DNA from: Gammaproteobacteria bacterium
GTDB taxonomy: Bacteria; Pseudomonadota; Gammaproteobacteria; Steroidobacterales; Steroidobacteraceae
Direction: 5' to 3'
Assembly: GCA_028293745.1 (NCBI GenBank)
Contig: JAQGOF010000138.1
Coordinates: forward strand, 1-64,000
DNA length: 64,000 nucleotides
A program made the translations under genes and the position numbers. Below the pieces are notes generated by a model that ran no database searches, was not told the origin of the DNA, and worked only from the letters and a program-made list of their open reading frames with translations. Shown one piece after another: positions 25,499 to 33,671 of the stretch (position 1 is the stretch's first letter; every line of letters starts with the position of its first letter).

Positions 25499-27601
25499 AT
25501 GGGAAATCGCACGAAGGACTTCAGAATTCGCGGGCGCGCAGGCCTGCTCACCAGTTTTGTCATCGCCGGCTCACTCTCGAGCGCTTACGCCGGCGCGATG
25601 TCATTTACATCCGTGGGCCCTCTGTCCGGCCCTCCTGGTACGGTCGTCACGATTACTGGAAGTGGGCTGACCAACATACGGACAGCCTGGGTCGGCGCCG
25701 CTCACGATGCGGGCATAACGAATGTCAGCGACTCGTCGGTCAGGGTCACCATTCCGGCGGACGCTACGTCGGGGTCGATCGGCATTAACAACGGCAGCAC
25801 GTGGGGATTCACCGCGCAGAAGTTCACGCTCACCAGCGGCACGACTCCTACCCCGACCCCGACTCCTGCACCGGGCTCGGGCGGAACACCCGGATCTGGT
25901 ACCGGTACGACCGCCGGGATGGCAGTGAAGGTTCAGGGCAATCACCTGGTCGATGCGTCCGGTAAAACGCTGCAATTGCGTGGCGTGAACGTCAGCGCCC
26001 TCGAATTCGTCGCCGTCCAGGGCTGGGATCCAGCCGATCCGTGGGGCGGAGCAGCACCCAACCTGGCCGCCATCAAGAGCTGGAAAGCGAACGTCGTGCG
26101 CCTGCCGCTCAATGAAGCCTCCTGGCTTGGCTATACTTGCAAGGATGCCACGGGCAAAACAATCAACCCGGATCCGGGTGGAAACTACAAGGCCACCGTT
26201 GCCAAGGCCGTCGATCAGGCCACGGCCGCTGGGCTGTACGTGATACTGGATCTGCACTGGACCGCGCCCGGCAGTTTCTGCCCGCTGTCGCAGAACCCGA
26301 TGGCGGATTCCGATCACTCGGTTGCCTTCTGGACGTCGGTCGCGACGCAATTCAAGGGCGCTCACAACGTGCTGTTCGAGTTGTTCAACGAGCCGTTCGT
26401 AGGCGATTCGAGCGGTGCCGGGAGCAACTGGTCGATCATGATGAGGGGCGGCGCCCAGTCGAGTTATGTGACGGGCGGAACTCCCTACCAGGCCAACTAC
26501 AATTGGACCGTAGCTGGAATGCAGCAGATGCTGAACGCGGTCCGCGCCACCGGAGCCACCAACGTGGTGCTCGTAGGCGCGGTCAGCTGGTCGCAGGATC
26601 TATCGAGCTGGGTGAGCACCAAGCCGACCGATCCGGCTCGTCAGATGGCTGCCGCGTGGCACCCGTATCCTAACTCCACCACTGTCGGCGACCCGCAGGC
26701 CGCATTGCCGAAGTACGGCAGCGCCGCTTACACCTGGGCCCAGAGCGTCCTGGATGCCGGCTATCCGATCATCATCACCGAGACGGGCGATCACAATGCC
26801 GCGGGCACCCAGGGCTCTCCCCTGCTGGCGAACCTGCTGCCGTGGGCAGATGCACGCTCGGTCTCGTATCTGGGCTGGACCTGGGATGCCTGGGGCGATG
26901 CCGACAACGTGTTGATCAAGGATGCCTCGGGAACGCCGACCGACGGCTATGGGACGTACTTCAAGGCACGGCTGACCTGTGCCGCTGCTGGCAATTGCGG
27001 CAGCAGCGGGACGCCGACGCCGACACCGACTCCCACGCCAACTCCGACCCCGACCCCGACCCCGACGCCAACTCCGACCCCCACGCCGACGCCGACTCCG
27101 ACGCCAACCCCAACTCCGAGCCCTGGCTCGGGCTTCTGGGTGTACTACAACGGAACGTTCAATTGGGGTGGTGACTATTCCTTTGCGGCCTCAGCCAACT
27201 ACAAGGACACCAGTGGCAAGCCCCTGAGTGGCGCGTACGACATTGCGGTCACGGTCAACAGTGCGTACGGCGGATTCCTGCCTTACGCGGGCGGCACGGT
27301 TCCCCTGTGGAACTTCAACGCGGCCCCCTACACGTATCTGACTTTCGCCTTGAAGCCCACGGTCGCAAACCAGACCGCGCAGGTGTACTTCGTGAAGGTG
27401 GGTGACATACCGGTTGGGGTCGTCGTGAATCCCTTCAGCGGTAAGTATGGCCCTGCCCCGCAGCCGGGCGTGTGGACCACCTACAAGATCCCGCTGGCGG
27501 ATCTGGGCGTGAAGGGAATGAGCGTCTACAAGTTTGCGATTCAGGATCAGACCGGCCTGGGTCACAACACGTTCTACCTGGACAACGTCGGGTTCCAATA
27601 A
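25499..27601 (+). CDS. secreted GH5 family cellulase-like enzyme with IPT and shared C-terminal domains
   Basis: 700 residues from ATG 25499 (GGGGA ribosome site 5 bases upstream; ATG 25475 is in frame but poorer). A type I signal peptide ends near AYA-GA. An IPT/TIG-like domain follows (VGPLSGPPGTVVTITGSG), then a short Thr/Pro linker, then a GH5 catalytic domain at about 145-500 with acid/base Glu in LFELFNEPF and nucleophile Glu in IIITETGD. A long Thr-Pro repeat linker (27011-27117) leads to the 155-residue domain (27130-27598) that closely resembles the end of the Calx-beta lipoprotein and more distantly that of GH9. GH5 members cleave beta-glucans or beta-mannans. Preceded by the sigma-54 promoter and c-di-GMP riboswitch; followed by a strong terminator. 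Confidence 0.88.
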   Translation: MGNRTKDFRIRGRAGLLTSFVIAGSLSSAYAGAMSFTSVGPLSGPPGTVVTITGSGLTNIRTAWVGAAHDAGITNVSDSSVRVTIPADATSGSIGINNGSTWGFTAQKFTLTSGTTPTPTPTPAPGSGGTPGSGTGTTAGMAVKVQGNHLVDASGKTLQLRGVNVSALEFVAVQGWDPADPWGGAAPNLAAIKSWKANVVRLPLNEASWLGYTCKDATGKTINPDPGGNYKATVAKAVDQATAAGLYVILDLHWTAPGSFCPLSQNPMADSDHSVAFWTSVATQFKGAHNVLFELFNEPFVGDSSGAGSNWSIMMRGGAQSSYVTGGTPYQANYNWTVAGMQQMLNAVRATGATNVVLVGAVSWSQDLSSWVSTKPTDPARQMAAAWHPYPNSTTVGDPQAALPKYGSAAYTWAQSVLDAGYPIIITETGDHNAAGTQGSPLLANLLPWADARSVSYLGWTWDAWGDADNVLIKDASGTPTDGYGTYFKARLTCAAAGNCGSSGTPTPTPTPTPTPTPTPTPTPTPTPTPTPTPTPTPTPSPGSGFWVYYNGTFNWGGDYSFAASANYKDTSGKPLSGAYDIAVTVNSAYGGFLPYAGGTVPLWNFNAAPYTYLTFALKPTVANQTAQVYFVKVGDIPVGVVVNPFSGKYGPAPQPGVWTTYKIPLADLGVKGMSVYKFAIQDQTGLGHNTFYLDNVGFQ
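27011..27117 (+). repeat. Thr-Pro codon repeat (interdomain linker)
   Basis: About 18 tandem ACN-CCN codon pairs encode an uninterrupted Thr-Pro linker between the GH5 and C-terminal domains. Many units are near-identical 6-mers, so length variation between strains by slippage is expected. Frame is kept when whole units are gained or lost. Confidence 0.85.
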
Positions 27602-27602
27602 G

Positions 27603-27655
27603 CGCAAGCGCGCTTGCGATCGAGCCAGGGCGCCGCGGGGAAACCCGCGGCGCCC
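27603..27655. terminator. bidirectional terminator-type hairpin after GH5
   Basis: First a 16-base perfect palindrome CGCAAGCGCGCTTGCG (27603-27618), directly after the stop. Then a 12-base-pair stem GGGCGCCGCGGG / CCCGCGGCGCCC with a GAAA loop (27628-27655), followed by TCGCCTTTT. It lies between convergent genes and may stop both; the T-run is short. Confidence 0.7.
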
Positions 27656-27677
27656 TCGCCTTTTGGGCGCGCGAAAT

Positions 27678-28481
27678 TCAGGGCGCGGAGATCGGCAGAA
27701 GCTCGATGCTCTTGAATTCGACCGGGTAGCCATTCGACTGAATGGATATGTACCCCGAGCCGAGTGTCCGGCTCGCGCCTGCAGCGATGAGACGCTGCGC
27801 GTCTGCGTTTCCCTCATCGAGAGCGAGATCGGTGTATTCAACGATCAAGCCACCGTTGACGATCTGCCGCACGCGTTTTGCCTCGTCAACTTCCACCAGG
27901 GCCGTCACCCACTGGTCGTCGCGGATAGTGACGTCGCTGAGCTTCGAGCACAGCTCCTTCAGACGAGCACCGGCCACGGACAGGAGCGTGCCGTAGTGGC
28001 AGACATCGCCCGTCGGGTTGCTGCCGATGACATGGCCGCCCACCAGGTCGAACTCCACCGAAACCGGGAATTGCTGCTGCCTGCTCATGCTGTGCGGGTC
28101 CTGGCTGTGCAGTTGGATTCCGCTGTTCTTGAAAGCCCAGCGGGGTGCACCGGCAGCCAGGTCGCCGCTGAAGCGGTACTGCGCACGGAGCCAATAGTGC
28201 GTAAACGGACGGTTGTAAAACAGGCTGCCGAAGCGGTCGCCGAATGCGTCGTACTGCTGATATGAAACCTTCAGCAGCCCCTGCTCCACCCGGAACGTGT
28301 TGCGGTAGTTGTCCCCGGCCTCGAGTCCGGAGATCTTCGCGGTCCAGCCATCCAGGTCATGACCGTTGAACAGACTTAGCCACTCCCCGCCCGGGGCCGC
28401 GACCTGTACTTTCGGCTTGGGTGCACACGCCGCGAGCGCGGCGCAGATCGCAACCGCGATCCGGGTACGCATGGCGGTCAT
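27678..28481 (-). CDS. DUF1080 / 3-keto-disaccharide hydrolase-like lipoprotein
   Basis: 267 residues from ATG 28481, whose start overlaps the preceding stop as ATGA. The signal ends in lipobox LAAC, so it is probably a lipoprotein facing the periplasm. The remainder is one concanavalin/LamG-like domain with the family opening WLSLFNGHDLDGW and later NSGIQLHSQ and GYISIQSNGYPVEFKSIEL. Recent work shows that DUF1080 members hydrolyse 3-keto-glycosides. Third gene of an operon whose first gene is a GMC oxidoreductase, which suits an oxidise-then-cleave pathway. Confidence 0.8.
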   Translation of the reverse strand: MTAMRTRIAVAICAALAACAPKPKVQVAAPGGEWLSLFNGHDLDGWTAKISGLEAGDNYRNTFRVEQGLLKVSYQQYDAFGDRFGSLFYNRPFTHYWLRAQYRFSGDLAAGAPRWAFKNSGIQLHSQDPHSMSRQQQFPVSVEFDLVGGHVIGSNPTGDVCHYGTLLSVAGARLKELCSKLSDVTIRDDQWVTALVEVDEAKRVRQIVNGGLIVEYTDLALDEGNADAQRLIAAGASRTLGSGYISIQSNGYPVEFKSIELLPISAP

Positions 28482-28978
28482 GATCTCGTTGGCGGGCCGC
28501 CCACGCCAGGGACCGGGCTAACACTGTTCGAAGTATCCACTACCGGGCGCGCGAACGGATTGCTGCAGGCGCGCAGTGGATCGTACAGGCTCAAGTACCG
28601 CACCAACCGCGCCGCATCCGCTCCGTTGATGAAGAAATCGCTCGACAGCAGGTATGTCGAGGCGAACTGGTCGGTCATCCGCTCGATACGCGAGCGCCGG
28701 TCGTTCGAGCGGTCGTACTTTGTGAACGAGTTGGTGAAGAGTGCGAAGAAATGATACTTCATGCGATTCCACGTGGGCCGCTTCGCCAGCAGCGCCGCGA
28801 CCTGGTCCCTGGCGAACGCCTGCAGCCCAGCCTCGTCCAACTTCAGAAAGCTCAGCCGCCGGCGCACGTGTGTGACGATCTGCGACTCCGTCATCGAAGG
28901 CGCGATGCCCACGACCCCGACGGTCGCGGCAACTACGACACCTGCGGCGATCAGCAGGAAGCGGCGCCGTGTAGCCAT
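28478..28978 (-). CDS. small Tat-signal protein, probable partner of the GMC oxidoreductase
   Basis: 166 residues from ATG 28978, which overlaps the GMC stop in TGATG. It begins MATRRRFLLIAAGVVV, an RR-type signal or anchor, followed by a helical polar domain of about 130 residues with no cysteines arranged for cofactors. Small Tat-exported subunits of the gluconate-2-dehydrogenase-subunit-3 kind escort GMC flavoproteins to the periplasm in glucoside 3-dehydrogenases. Size, signal and gene order fit, but sequence resemblance to that family is not obvious by eye, so the identity is inferred from context. Confidence 0.6.
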   Translation of the reverse strand: MATRRRFLLIAAGVVVAATVGVVGIAPSMTESQIVTHVRRRLSFLKLDEAGLQAFARDQVAALLAKRPTWNRMKYHFFALFTNSFTKYDRSNDRRSRIERMTDQFASTYLLSSDFFINGADAARLVRYLSLYDPLRACSNPFARPVVDTSNSVSPVPGVGGPPTRS

Positions 28979-30426
28979 CAGGCAGCCCGTCCGAGCACGT
29001 GATCCGCAGCCCACAGCGACAGTGCGGACACTGTCAGTGTTGGATAGGCGGGACTTGCGGTGGGATAGGAGCTCGAGCCGAGCACCAGCAGGTTGCGGTA
29101 TTGATGATGAATGAGGTGGCGGTCCACCACGCTGGCGCCCGGATCATTGCCCATGACGACCGTGCCCTGGATGTGGGCCGCTGTCGTACCCAGGGACGTG
29201 CTGACGAGCCGCTCGACGGGCAGCGCCTCGGCAAGCTTGTCGATCATCCTGGGAATCTGGTCGGCGCCGCGCTTCGCGTAGTCGGAATACTCGCCGAAGT
29301 GCGCGCGCGCACGCCGCGGGTCGTGCTCGCTGACGGTGACTCTGTTTGCATCGCTCGGTATGTCATCGAAGAGAAACCCGAGCATCAGGCGCTCGTTCCA
29401 GCGATTCGGCTCCAGGCGAAGCGCATCATCCGGCCGGTAGGCAAATGGCGAGCTCCAGGTTTCAATCATGCACGCAGCGTGGTCGCGCCGGTGCTCGCCT
29501 TCATAGAACAGGTAGCCCAGGCCCGAGAGGACTGTGCTGCCGTTGTAGCACTTCACCCCTTTCAGATCGAACGTCACGTAGATCGGCATCTGCTCGTGCA
29601 GACGGCGCCCGATGAGCGGATGGTCGAACCCGGAGCGCAGCAGAATGTGCGGATTGAACAGCGCGCTTGCCGCCAGGACGATCAGATCGCCCGTGTCGCG
29701 CTTCGGAATGTCTTCCTGGATGTAGTTGACGCCCCGTGCAACGCCCGCGGCGGTCTCGACGGTCTGAACTTCGGAGCGCAGGCGCAGGGTCACGCGCGGA
29801 TCTTTATATAAATGAGCCAGGCCGTTCTGGATCGTGAACTTGGCATCGAGGGGACACAGCCCGCAGATGCCGCTCGCACAGCACACGCCGCGCTGGCCGG
29901 TTGGAATGCTGGCGCGGGCGGTCGCCATTTGATACCAGCCGTCGGGAAAGTGCTTCTTCAACAGCGTATCCGGGTCCGAGAACCGGTGCGGCGGCAGCGG
30001 CAATGGCCGCGACCGCGGCATCGGGCTGTCGGTGGGACCCGAAATCAACATCACCTGCTCGGCAGCCGTGTAGTGCGGCTCGAGGTCGTCGTACGAGACG
30101 GGCCAGTCGACGCCAACTCCATAGCGCGACTGCAGTTGGAAATCGCCGGGCATCATGCGGGTCGTGCCGCCCATCCAGCATTTCGAGTTGCCGCCGAAGC
30201 CCGGGCTCGTGTACCACTCCTTGCGGGGGTTGTCGTTGTCGTAGACATCTTCGGGCTCGATGCTCGAATGCCGCCGGTTGGCCAGCTGCCACGCCTTGGA
30301 ATCCGCGTTGCCGCGCTCCAATACGAGCACTTTCGCAGTGGCGGGCGCGTGTTCGAGATAGCGCAGCAGGAAAAAAGACGCTGCGAAGGACGTGCCGACA
30401 ATGACCACGTCATAGTGCGCAGTCAT
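28978..30426 (-). CDS. GMC-type FAD oxidoreductase
   Basis: 482 residues. The N-terminal dinucleotide fold reads DVVIVGTSFAASFFLLRYLE with a modified glycine loop. GFGGNSKCWMGGTTRMMP fits the GMC substrate/FAD region, CGLCPLDAKFTIQ carries paired cysteines, and the C-terminal block includes HIQGTVVMGND and SYPTASPAYPTLTVSALS. It has no signal of its own, as expected for a subunit exported with a Tat partner. First gene of a three-gene coupled operon. Family reactions are oxidation of alcohols and sugars; with a DUF1080 protein at the end of the operon, C3 oxidation of glycosides is the best guess. Confidence 0.8.
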   Translation of the reverse strand: MTAHYDVVIVGTSFAASFFLLRYLEHAPATAKVLVLERGNADSKAWQLANRRHSSIEPEDVYDNDNPRKEWYTSPGFGGNSKCWMGGTTRMMPGDFQLQSRYGVGVDWPVSYDDLEPHYTAAEQVMLISGPTDSPMPRSRPLPLPPHRFSDPDTLLKKHFPDGWYQMATARASIPTGQRGVCCASGICGLCPLDAKFTIQNGLAHLYKDPRVTLRLRSEVQTVETAAGVARGVNYIQEDIPKRDTGDLIVLAASALFNPHILLRSGFDHPLIGRRLHEQMPIYVTFDLKGVKCYNGSTVLSGLGYLFYEGEHRRDHAACMIETWSSPFAYRPDDALRLEPNRWNERLMLGFLFDDIPSDANRVTVSEHDPRRARAHFGEYSDYAKRGADQIPRMIDKLAEALPVERLVSTSLGTTAAHIQGTVVMGNDPGASVVDRHLIHHQYRNLLVLGSSSYPTASPAYPTLTVSALSLWAADHVLGRAA

Positions 30427-30462
30427 GTGGATTCACCTGGGGTGCTGACAAGACGCGACTTT

Positions 30463-30482
30463 AGTCTGGACGAGACCAGACT
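30463..30482. repeat. inverted repeat upstream of the GMC operon, operator-like
   Basis: AGTCTGG (30463-30469) and CCAGACT (30476-30482) are perfect inverted arms with 6 bases between. GACTTT-A-GTC and GACTTT-G-GTC also form a direct repeat across the same bases. It lies about 40-55 bases upstream of the GMC start, where a repressor site would be expected. Confidence 0.45.
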
Positions 30483-30544
30483 TTGGTCGAAAGTAGCAGC
30501 TCGCGCAAGTGTATTGCGTGACTGAAATCTCACCAGGCGACCGA

Positions 30545-30565
30545 AGGCGCCTTCGTTCGGCGCCT
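30545..30565. terminator. hairpin downstream of the O-antigen ligase-like gene
   Basis: AGGCGCC (30545-30551) and GGCGCCT (30559-30565) form a 7-base-pair stem 12 bases past the ligase stop (30578). No T-run follows on the minus strand, so it is at best a weak or Rho-assisted terminator. Confidence 0.3.
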
Positions 30566-30577
30566 CGGGGTTACCAG

Positions 30578-31996
30578 TCACGGCCGGCGTGTCAGGGGCC
30601 GGCGCGGCTGGGGAGCCGGTGCCGGGGCGGGCGCCGCGGCCACAGAAACGCCCCTGTTCAGCCGTTGTTGCATGAGGAGCCTGCCCATGCAGACCGTTGC
30701 AAGTGTCACTATTACGAATTCGATGCTCAGTACGTTGAACCAGCGCGACTCTGACAGGTTTGCAACCAGTTGTTGAAACATCAGCGCGAGGTACAGCGCG
30801 CCCTGGGTGCGAACCGTGGCATACAGGCGCAGGCCCTGGCGCAAGTACGTCAGCACGTAGCCCAACAGCACGAGGCCGCCCACCGCTCCCAGATCGTTGA
30901 TCACATCCAGGTAACCGTTGTGTCCCTCGGTCGGATAGAAATTCAGCCGCCGGGTCATCTCGAACGAAGGTGAGCTGAACAGGCTGCCAACCCAGTACGC
31001 GCCATAGCCGCTGCCCAGCACCGGGTTTTGGGCAATGTGCTCGTTCATGATTTCCCAGATCGCCGTGCGGTTCGAGAAAGTCTGGTCCTTGCCGGTCAGC
31101 ATCGTAATGGGTTTCAGCACGAAGCTGAGCCCAGGCACCACGTTCAGCACGGCGAGCGAATACAGCAGCAGGGTGACGACGAATAACGCGATCAGGTAGG
31201 GCATGTAGCGCCGCAGCGCCGTCGGTGAGCGCATCAGCATCAGGAGCAGGATGCTCGCGAAAATCGCGGCCATCAGCGAGGTGGAGCTGCGCGAAAGGAG
31301 CAGGCACGCGCTGGCCGCGCCGCCACCGGCAAGTACCTTCCACCAACTGCTCTCTTTGCCGAGCCACGCATGCAACCACAGGATGACACCCGTACCGGCA
31401 ATGGATCCCAGGCCGTTTTTCTGGGTGGCGAGTCCATGCCAGGCGTTCAGCAGCTCCGCCGAGGTTGCCTGCTCGATGGCCAGCTTCGGGTTGGCCAGGC
31501 CAAAAATGAGCGAGCCGATCAACATGATGGTCAGGATCGGGCGCACGGCACTCTGGAAGCGCGTGCTATTCCACGCCAGCAGGCACAGGGCCATGGCGTC
31601 GAGCCCGATGGTGAGCACCCGGATGAGGCGCCGAATCGTGACGGACGGCTCGATCGACCATAGCACGCTGGAGGCGGCAAGCGCTGCGAACAACAGCAGG
31701 TAGGGGTTGACCTGCTTCAGCAAGATCGCCGCCTGTGCGCGCCGCCTGAAGACGGTCAGCGCGCCAAAAGCGAGCAGTGCGAGCCACGTGGCGCGGCTGA
31801 GCGGAGTGCCCTGGGTGGGGATCGTCGACGTAATGTCCCGCGCGTAGTCGAAGCCCTCCGGCACGATCATGAAGACGATGAGCACCCACACCATCAGCGT
31901 CGTTGCCCAAGCGCCCTTGCCGCTACGCGCCTGGCGCGCGGGTCGAGGACTCTGGCTCATGCCCCGGGACCAGGCAGGGTTCAGGCGATTGCTCAC
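30578..31996 (-). CDS. O-antigen ligase/polymerase-like (Wzy/WaaL) membrane protein
   Basis: 472 residues from GTG 31996, preceded by a GGAAG ribosome site; ATG 31960 is an alternative. About eleven hydrophobic helices and one large periplasmic loop are visible. The loop contains NRTAIWEIMNEHIAQNPVLGSGYGAYW and EGHNGYLDVINDLG, matching the conserved R...H arrangement of the Wzy_C/O-antigen ligase family. It either polymerises repeat units or ligates finished chains. Divergent from the initiating transferase at 32227, with 230 bases between. The C-terminus is a Pro/Ala/Arg-rich tail. Confidence 0.8.
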   Translation of the reverse strand: MSNRLNPAWSRGMSQSPRPARQARSGKGAWATTLMVWVLIVFMIVPEGFDYARDITSTIPTQGTPLSRATWLALLAFGALTVFRRRAQAAILLKQVNPYLLLFAALAASSVLWSIEPSVTIRRLIRVLTIGLDAMALCLLAWNSTRFQSAVRPILTIMLIGSLIFGLANPKLAIEQATSAELLNAWHGLATQKNGLGSIAGTGVILWLHAWLGKESSWWKVLAGGGAASACLLLSRSSTSLMAAIFASILLLMLMRSPTALRRYMPYLIALFVVTLLLYSLAVLNVVPGLSFVLKPITMLTGKDQTFSNRTAIWEIMNEHIAQNPVLGSGYGAYWVGSLFSSPSFEMTRRLNFYPTEGHNGYLDVINDLGAVGGLVLLGYVLTYLRQGLRLYATVRTQGALYLALMFQQLVANLSESRWFNVLSIEFVIVTLATVCMGRLLMQQRLNRGVSVAAAPAPAPAPQPRRPLTRRP

Positions 31997-32013
31997 TTCA
32001 CAGCTTCCGCAGT

Positions 32014-32029
32014 TGCCGGCACGCCGGCA
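32014..32029. repeat. 16-base palindrome between divergent EPS genes
   Basis: TGCCGGC-AC-GCCGGCA with perfect 7-base arms, 40 bases upstream of the sigma-54-like site at 32064 and just upstream of the ligase start. Possible operator for either direction. Confidence 0.35.
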
Positions 32030-32063
32030 GTTTCACATAACTGACTACGCCACTCGCACCGGT

Positions 32064-32084
32064 TTGCAGGCATGGATATTGCAG
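32064..32084 (+). promoter_or_regulatory. sigma-54-like promoter candidate for the first initiating transferase
   Basis: GCAGGCATGGATATTGCAG: GG at 32069-32070 and GC at 32081-32082 with exactly 10 bases between. The -12 half TTGCA is perfect; the -24 half AGGCATG has two departures from TGGCACG. Predicted start is about 32094, leaving about 130 bases of leader. Confidence 0.45.
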
Positions 32085-32226
32085 AATTCCAGAGCCGTGA
32101 TGCAGTTCGCGCTCACTACGGGCCCAGATCACACTTTTGAGATCCGGGCGAGCGCGCACAGCACGCGTAATGATGAAGTAGTGATGGCCTGACCTAGAAT
32201 TAATACAAAGACAGGAGGATTTTCCC

Positions 32227-33663
32227 TTGGCTGCGGTTGTCGGATCAGTACCCGGCTCGATCGCGGGATCGGCCACTCACAAACGCGTGCGCTTCGGAAG
32301 CGTCGAGCCCGCGATCATGGCTGTTCTCAAGCAGCTGGATCCGCTGATCGCCGTCCTCACGCTCGGCATCTGCAATCTGTGCTTCGGCCAGCGATTGTTC
32401 ACACCCGCAATGGGCGGCGTGGCTGTCCTCACCTTCATCATCTCCAGCCGCATTTTCACGCGCCCGAACCGCGAGGACGAGCTCGCCGGAAAGCCGCTCA
32501 CGACCACCTTCTCCCGGATCGTCCTCGAGTGGGTGACGGTCATCTGCGTGCTGCTGTTTGCCGGCTTCGCTTTCAAGGTCTCCGAGCAGTTCTCGCGGCT
32601 GGCCATGCTGACCTGGTTCGCCGTCACGCCCGTGTCGCTGTACGCAGCCCATGCCGTTCGCCTGCGGGCGCGCTGGCTGATCTCAAACAGTGATTTCGCG
32701 CCCAGCTATCTCATCATCGGTGCCAACAGTGTTGGCTTCGAGTTGTTCAAGCGCCTGCCCCGCAAGGGGTTCCTCGGCTTCTTCGATTTTCGCAGCGCCG
32801 ACCGGCTACCCGAGGCGATAGATCCTGCTCACCTCGTGGGTCACTGCAAGGATGTCGCTGAGTTCGCGCGCACGCGCGGCGTCACGTCGATCTATATCGC
32901 GCTGCCATTGAGCAACGTGCCGCGGATTGGCGAGATGATCCGCGACTTGCGCGACACCACCGCGTCGATCTACTTCGTGCCGGATGTCTTTGCCTTCGAC
33001 CTCATTCAGGGTCGCCTCGTCGAAATCAACGGAATGCCCGCCATCTCGGTTTGTGACACCCCTTTCCACGGAATGGATGCCGTGATGAAGCGGGCAACCG
33101 ACATCGTCGCGGCAGGAATCGCCCTTAGTCTGCTGGCGGTGCCGATGTTGCTGATCGCGCTGGCGGTCAAGCTGACATCCCGGGGACCGATCCTGTTCCG
33201 CCAGCGCAGATACGGACTCAACGGCGAAGAGATCATGGTGTACAAGTTCCGCAGCATGACTGTCTGCGAAGACGGCGCCGTGGTAACGCAGGCAACGAAG
33301 CACGACAGCCGCGTAACGCCCCTGGGTCGGATTTTGCGCTCGACGTCGCTGGATGAACTGCCGCAGCTCCTGAACGTCCTGCAGGGACACATGAGCGTCG
33401 TCGGCCCGCGTCCGCATGCAGTCGCGCACAACGAGCAGTATCGCAAGCTCATCAACGGCTACATGATCCGCCACAAGGTCCGGCCGGGCATCACCGGGCT
33501 TGCACAGGTGAATGGCTTGCGCGGCGAGACTGAAACCGTGGACAAGATGCGCGAGCGCGTACGGTTCGATCTGGAATATCTCAGCCACTGGTCGCCCTGG
33601 CTCGACGTCAAGATCATCTTCAAGACGATCTGGGTCCTGCTGCGCCGCCAGGAGGCCTATTAG
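32227..33663 (+). CDS. undecaprenyl-phosphate hexose phosphotransferase (WcaJ-like), copy 1
   Basis: 478 residues from TTG 32227, with AGGAGG 9 bases upstream; the start is confirmed by the matching N-terminus of the paralogue at 45011. Hydrophobic helices in residues 30-150, then a CoA-binding-like regulatory domain (YLIIGANSVGFELF), then the sugar transferase domain from about 288 with RQRRYGLNGEEIMVYKFRSM, LRSTSLDELPQLLNVLQG and VRPGITGLAQVNG. It moves hexose-1-phosphate onto undecaprenyl phosphate at the inner membrane, the first step of repeat-unit assembly. First gene of a run that continues to 38155. Confidence 0.9.
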   Translation: MAAVVGSVPGSIAGSATHKRVRFGSVEPAIMAVLKQLDPLIAVLTLGICNLCFGQRLFTPAMGGVAVLTFIISSRIFTRPNREDELAGKPLTTTFSRIVLEWVTVICVLLFAGFAFKVSEQFSRLAMLTWFAVTPVSLYAAHAVRLRARWLISNSDFAPSYLIIGANSVGFELFKRLPRKGFLGFFDFRSADRLPEAIDPAHLVGHCKDVAEFARTRGVTSIYIALPLSNVPRIGEMIRDLRDTTASIYFVPDVFAFDLIQGRLVEINGMPAISVCDTPFHGMDAVMKRATDIVAAGIALSLLAVPMLLIALAVKLTSRGPILFRQRRYGLNGEEIMVYKFRSMTVCEDGAVVTQATKHDSRVTPLGRILRSTSLDELPQLLNVLQGHMSVVGPRPHAVAHNEQYRKLINGYMIRHKVRPGITGLAQVNGLRGETETVDKMRERVRFDLEYLSHWSPWLDVKIIFKTIWVLLRRQEAY

Positions 33664-33671
33664 GAATACAC

